From X23 sp050251575 (GTDB lineage: Bacteria; Bacillota; Clostridia; SK-Y3), in assembly GCA_050251575.1 (NCBI GenBank), contig JBFWMP010000039.1, forward strand, positions 1 through 18,759: a DNA stretch of 18,759 bases. Direction: 5' to 3'. Shown here one piece after another: positions 15,272 to 18,759 of the stretch (position 1 is its first letter; each line of letters starts with the position of its first letter). The translations under genes and the position numbers were made by a program. Below the pieces are notes generated by a model. The model searched no databases. It had not been told where the DNA came from and was given only the letters and a program-made list of their open reading frames with translations.

Positions 15272-16462
15272 ATGAATGAACAAAATGATAGTGTAAGCCG
15301 ATGGAGAAAAATATCAATTGCAGTGACATCTTCATTGCTGACGAGTTTTTTGTTAATGATTTTTATTCCTTACTATATGGGAAGAAACAATATACCTGAA
15401 GAGAAACAAGGTGAGAATATATCAGGCATACAATTGTCTGAATTTCAAAATATTGTTCAGGCTCAGCCAATAGATCAAACACTGCCTGAGGATAGAAATG
15501 GAGAGCTTGATGTAACTGAAGTAGCTAGCAAGGTTATTCCTTCTGTAGTAGGTATTTCTACTGCTGTAGTAGATGAAGGTTCATTATTCCATTCCAGTCA
15601 GCAACAAGCATGGAGTGTGGGTTCGGGGGTAATCGTATCAGAAGACGGGTATATACTTACGAATCATCACGTTGTCGGAAGTAATCCCAGCAACATCGTT
15701 GTTACGCTTGCTAATGGAAAAACTATTCATGCTACAAGCGAGTGGTCAGATCCTACCTTGGATTTGGCAGTTATTAAAATTAAGGCTACCGGATTACAGG
15801 TAGCAGCACTTGGCGATGCACATCGGCTGAGAGTTGGTGAGACAGCTGTTGCCATTGGAAATCCGTTGGGTTTACAATTTCAAAGAACCGTTACAGCGGG
15901 TATTATAAGTGCAATTAATAGGACGATTAGTGTTAGTACAGACGGCAAAGAGAACTATATGGAAGATCTGATACAGACAGATGCATCTATCAATCCGGGT
16001 AACAGTGGCGGTCCGCTTATTAATTCGAGAGGTGAAGTAATTGGAATCAATACCATTAAGGTAACCAGTGCAGAAGGAATGGGGTTTGCAATTCCTATTA
16101 ATATAACAAAACCGGTAATTAGCAGCTTTATTGAAAAAGGAAGATACGCCACACCATATATGGGTGTCTTTGGATATGATGAAGTTGTAGCCAAGTATGT
16201 TACACAGGATATGGATATTTCTTGTGTATATGTAACTGATATAGATCCTGACAGTCCAGTATATAAAGCTGGTATAAGGAAAGGAGACATGATTACTCAT
16301 TTAGGTGGCGTAGAGGTAAATACAATGATGCAGCTTAGGGAAGAGATGTTCAAATGTGGTTCGGGCAGTGAGTGTATCATTACTTATGTAAGAAATGGCA
16401 AAACCTATAAAGCAGAGTTTACATTAGAAACAAGAGTCGATGACGGACTGATAACAAGATAG
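15272..16462 (+). CDS. HtrA/DegP-family membrane-anchored serine protease with PDZ domain
   Basis: An extracytoplasmic serine protease for misfolded envelope proteins, 396 residues. Layout: a short cytosolic N-terminus, one membrane anchor (about 14-37, ISIAVTSSLLTSFLLMIFIPYY), a linker, a trypsin-like domain with His133 (TNHHVV), Asp164 (LDLAVIKI) and Ser245 (GNSGGPL), and a single C-terminal PDZ domain (about 295-385, with AGIRKGDMI). The ATG at 15272 is chosen because AAAGGTGAT lies just upstream; a GTG at 15263 falls inside that site. It is followed by a polytopic membrane protein with its own likely promoter. Which of the several bacillar HtrA paralogues it matches cannot be decided here, so no symbol is given. 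Confidence 0.94.
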   Translation: MNEQNDSVSRWRKISIAVTSSLLTSFLLMIFIPYYMGRNNIPEEKQGENISGIQLSEFQNIVQAQPIDQTLPEDRNGELDVTEVASKVIPSVVGISTAVVDEGSLFHSSQQQAWSVGSGVIVSEDGYILTNHHVVGSNPSNIVVTLANGKTIHATSEWSDPTLDLAVIKIKATGLQVAALGDAHRLRVGETAVAIGNPLGLQFQRTVTAGIISAINRTISVSTDGKENYMEDLIQTDASINPGNSGGPLINSRGEVIGINTIKVTSAEGMGFAIPINITKPVISSFIEKGRYATPYMGVFGYDEVVAKYVTQDMDISCVYVTDIDPDSPVYKAGIRKGDMITHLGGVEVNTMMQLREEMFKCGSGSECIITYVRNGKTYKAEFTLETRVDDGLITR

Positions 16463-16496
16463 TATATAACAAAAATTTTTGATAATGTACAGACTT

Positions 16497-16526
16497 TTGG
16501 AGTAATAGAATAGTATATTATATAAA
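16497..16526 (+). promoter_or_regulatory. Candidate promoter of the repeat-containing membrane protein
   Basis: TTGGAG (16497-16502) and TATAAA (16521-16526) are separated by 18 bases, 29 bases before the ATG at 16556. The whole stretch is AT-rich, so the match is only moderate. Confidence 0.4.
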
Positions 16527-16555
16527 GCACTAAAAAACTCAATGGGGTGGGGAAC

Positions 16556-17212
16556 ATGGAAAACAATAGACAACGAAGTATTGTACCAGGTATTATTCTA
16601 ATAGGTTTAGGTATTCTATTCTTATTGAACAACTATAATATTGATATTGGTGATTGGTTTGTACTAGGTATAGGTATTATATTTATAATAGCCTATTTTA
16701 CGAAGAAAAAGACAGGATTTCTTATTGCAGGCTTAATATTATCCTATTTAGGAAGTTTGATATTTTTGAATAGTACACGCATTATACATGAAGAGTTATT
16801 TGGATCATTAGTATTAATAGTCTTAGGCCTAGCATTCTTAACAGTATATTTTGTTAAAAGGAAGACTAACTTTATTTTCCCTGGCTTCATTCTTCCGGCA
16901 GTGGGAGCATATACATTTGTGATGGGCATGGAGAATGTAAAAAATACGGAAGTATGGCCGCTGATTTTTATGAATCTTTCGATAGCATTTTTGCTAATAT
17001 TTATTTTAGGATTTAAGACCTATGGTTTCAAACCGCTTATTTCCTGTATATTACTATTCCTCATTGGTTCACTGGCTTTTATGACGACAAGAGGTATCAT
17101 TAATGAAGAAATGTGGAGATATACATTAAAGATAGTACGGAGTTTTTGGCCTGTATTATTAATAATTGCCGGATTGATGGTATTAATAAAAAACAGGAGA
17201 GTTAAAAGCTAG
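16556..17212 (+). CDS. Polytopic membrane protein with four internal repeats (LiaF/DUF5668-like)
   Basis: A 218-residue, highly hydrophobic protein with about eight membrane segments and no catalytic motif. Four units of about 50 residues can be aligned by eye: 9-55, 56-106, 107-158 and 159-213. Each pairs two hydrophobic helices, and the first three end in a basic-aromatic joint: YFTKKKTGF (47-55), YFVKRKTNF (98-106) and LGFKTYGF (151-158). The first helix (PGIILIGLGILFLLNN) and the last (FWPVLLIIAGLMVLIKNRR) look like the LiaI/LiaF-type transmembrane domain of cell-envelope stress systems. The ATG at 16556 is preferred over GTG 16547 because the GGGGTGGGG ribosome binding site overlaps the GTG. 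Its place after htrA suggests an envelope role, but this is inference. Confidence 0.8.
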   Translation: MENNRQRSIVPGIILIGLGILFLLNNYNIDIGDWFVLGIGIIFIIAYFTKKKTGFLIAGLILSYLGSLIFLNSTRIIHEELFGSLVLIVLGLAFLTVYFVKRKTNFIFPGFILPAVGAYTFVMGMENVKNTEVWPLIFMNLSIAFLLIFILGFKTYGFKPLISCILLFLIGSLAFMTTRGIINEEMWRYTLKIVRSFWPVLLIIAGLMVLIKNRRVKS

Positions 17213-17239
17213 ATTCTAGTCATATTTTGAGAGACATAC

Positions 17240-17268
17240 TTGACACTTTTATTTACAACAGTTAAAAT
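17240..17268 (+). promoter_or_regulatory. Promoter of the T-box/hisS transcript
   Basis: TTGACA (17240-17245) and TAAAAT (17263-17268) are separated by 17 bases, placing the transcript start near 17275, just before stem I of the T-box leader. Confidence 0.8.
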
Positions 17269-17274
17269 ATATCT

Positions 17275-17546
17275 GATATTGTTAAAGCGATGATAGAGAG
17301 AAGTAAGCTGGACTATCATGCAGGGAGAAGGCACCTTGACTGAAAGTGCTTTTATGAATAAGCAGTTGAATAACACTCAGGAGTTGATTAGTCAAACGCA
17401 TAGTTGCTATTAGACATGTACGTTGCCGGCGTTAACGGATAAAAGTGGAATGTGATTGTTTATATTGCAGATGCATTCAACAAGGGTGGTACCGCGAACT
17501 TATACCTTTCGTCCCTAATGATGGATGAGAGGTATTCTTTATTTCT
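17275..17546 (+). promoter_or_regulatory. T-box riboswitch leader of hisS
   Basis: The leader senses uncharged tRNA: binding stabilises an antiterminator and allows hisS transcription. Visible elements are the stem I base (GCG and TGA at 17287-17293 pairing with GTCAAACGC near 17391-17399), the AGTA half of the specifier loop (17302-17305), helix AGCTG/CAGTT, then GAA-T-AAC-A-CTC (17368-17378), and an apical stem AAGGCAC/GTGCTTT. Further on are a CGTTAACGG...AAAGTGG stretch and the T-box AGGGTGGTACCGCG (17483-17496). In the usual register, one base after GAA, the specifier is AAC (17372-17374), an Asn codon; the His codon CAC appears two bases later (17374-17376). The T-box bulge is TGGT. Confidence 0.93.
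17502..17546 (+). terminator. T-box-controlled terminator upstream of hisS
   Basis: A 13-bp stem (17502-17514, starting ATACCTTT, with 17523-17535, ending GAGAGGTAT) includes two G-U pairs and an 8-base loop, followed by TTCTTTATTTCT. It lies directly after the T-box sequence, as expected for the conditional terminator. Confidence 0.9.
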
Positions 17547-17596
17547 AAGAAAGATTGCTCAGTGGTGAGTATAGTAAAATATAAGGAGCTGGTAGA

Positions 17597-18759
17597 ATGC
17601 TTACGAAAGCACCAAAAGGTACCAAAGATGTACTTCCTAATGAAATATATAAATGGCATTATATCGAAACCATAATAAGAAAAATTTGTGATAGTTTTGG
17701 CTATAGAGAACTCAGAACCCCTGTTTTTGAGCATACTGAGTTGTTCGAAAGAGGTGTAGGAGATACTACAGATGTTGTTCAGAAGGAAATGTATACATTT
17801 GAAGATAAGGGCAGACGAAGCATTACTTTAAGACCTGAAGGCACAGCATCAGCAGTAAGGAGCTTTTTAGAAAATAGCTTATATGCGGCTCCGCAGCCGA
17901 CAAAAATGTACTATCTGATTTCCTGTTATAGGTATGAAAAGCCTCAAGCAGGAAGATTGAGAGAGTTTCATCAATTTGGTACGGAAGTATTTGGGTCACA
18001 AAAGCCTGCTGCAGATGCAGAGGTTATCTCGTTGGCAGCGACATTATTAAATAAGCTAGGGATAAAAGGCTTGGAGCTAAATATCAATAGCATTGGTTGT
18101 CCGGAATGCAGAAAAGAATATAACGAAATATTAAAGGCGTATTTCAAGCAGCATATAAATAAATTATGTACAACGTGTAACGAAAGATATGAAAGAAATC
18201 CCCTAAGAATCCTTGACTGTAAGGTTGATAATTGCAAGCACATCGGAAAAGATGCACCTGTTTTACTGGACCATATTTGTGATGATTGCAGAGCTCATTT
18301 TGAGAGCCTTAAGTCCTATCTTAATAATATGGAAATACAATATAATATTGACCCATACATAGTAAGAGGCTTAGATTATTATACACGTACAGTGTTTGAA
18401 TTTGTATCAAAAAGTATCGGAGCACAAGGAACAGTGTGTGGAGGCGGAAGATATGATGGTCTCATTCAGGAACTTGGAGGACAACAGACTCCCGGAATTG
18501 GATTTGGATTAGGACTGGAGCGGTTGTTGATTACCATGGAGGCACAGGGAATAGATATTCCACAGCCGAATCCAATTAAGCTGTTTATTGCAAATATTGG
18601 GGAAAAGGCAGAAATAAAAGCTCAATCATTGACCTACAGCTTAAGACAAAAGGATATTAGTGTTGAGAAGGACTATATGGGGAGAAGTCTAAAAGCACAA
18701 ATGAAGTATGCAGATAAATTAGGCGCAGCGTATACCATGGTGCTGGGAGAAGATGAAAT
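17597..18759 (+). CDS. hisS: Histidyl-tRNA synthetase (3' end outside window)
   Basis: Class II synthetase that charges tRNA-His; 387 residues are visible before the window ends, of about 415-430 expected. Motif 2 reads SCYRYEKPQAGRLREFHQFG (109-128); the histidine-binding stretches are RGLDYYTRTVFEF (257-269) and GGGRYDGL (282-289), and motif 3 is GFGLGLERL (302-310). The anticodon-binding domain begins near 327. The central insertion has eight cysteines in pairs: 168/171, 191/194, 208/213 and 228/231, which could hold metal. The ATG at 17597 follows AAGGAG (17583-17588). It lies downstream of a T-box leader. In many Bacillota hisS is followed by aspS, which would fall outside this window. 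Confidence 0.97.
   Translation, partial: MLTKAPKGTKDVLPNEIYKWHYIETIIRKICDSFGYRELRTPVFEHTELFERGVGDTTDVVQKEMYTFEDKGRRSITLRPEGTASAVRSFLENSLYAAPQPTKMYYLISCYRYEKPQAGRLREFHQFGTEVFGSQKPAADAEVISLAATLLNKLGIKGLELNINSIGCPECRKEYNEILKAYFKQHINKLCTTCNERYERNPLRILDCKVDNCKHIGKDAPVLLDHICDDCRAHFESLKSYLNNMEIQYNIDPYIVRGLDYYTRTVFEFVSKSIGAQGTVCGGGRYDGLIQELGGQQTPGIGFGLGLERLLITMEAQGIDIPQPNPIKLFIANIGEKAEIKAQSLTYSLRQKDISVEKDYMGRSLKAQMKYADKLGAAYTMVLGEDE

Noticed and set aside
1..18759. CRISPR arrays, toxin-antitoxin pairs, prophage genes, defence systems or a new multi-gene cluster.
   Set aside because: No spaced direct repeats, integrase, transposase or unexplained gene group was found; nearly every gene belongs to a known housekeeping or widespread family.

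Overview
This AT-rich window looks like a chromosomal housekeeping segment from a spore-forming member of the Clostridia (Bacillota). Support comes from strong AGGAGG-type ribosome binding sites, a small DUF1540 protein, a sporulation-type LonB protease beside LonA, a clostridial-type histidyl-tRNA synthetase under a T-box, and the tig/clp/lon/engB gene order. I see no tRNA or rRNA gene, CRISPR array, prophage, or intact transposase or insertion sequence. Genus cannot be fixed by eye.

Layout. 2-856: 3' part of glucose-6-phosphate isomerase (pgi). 1039-1446: small P-loop protein of unknown role, followed by a long RNA hairpin. 1621-3129: threonine synthase (thrC), ending at a terminator that faces a convergent DUF1540 gene (3180-3356, minus). 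3512-4219: metallophosphoesterase. 4378-7608: tig-clpP-clpX, a folding and degradation operon that starts at a strong promoter and ends at a terminator. Just past it lies a perfect 66-bp palindrome. 7834-9510: membrane-anchored LonB. 9666-12116: LonA with its own promoter and terminator. 12187-12289: a palindromic repeat. 12430-14065: engB, a fumarylacetoacetate-hydrolase-family enzyme and a DUF1294 membrane protein, probably one operon. 14106-14169: another palindromic repeat. 14171-15067 (minus): EamA transporter. 15272-16462: HtrA-like serine protease. 16556-17212: polytopic membrane protein built of four internal repeats. 17240-17546: promoter and T-box leader. 17597 to the end: hisS, cut by the window edge.

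How the genes fit together. The centre is a protein-quality-control island: trigger factor meets nascent chains, ClpX feeds ClpP, and LonB and LonA are two further AAA+ proteases, with the membrane protease HtrA a few genes away. EngB is a ribosome-assembly GTPase that commonly follows lonA in Bacillota. Most gaps contain recognisable promoters or terminators. The most unusual non-coding features are three different palindromic repeats, plus a hisS T-box whose structural specifier reads AAC (Asn) with a T-box base that does not match tRNA-His. I did not find an obviously new multi-gene system; the interest here is mostly in RNA and repeat structure.
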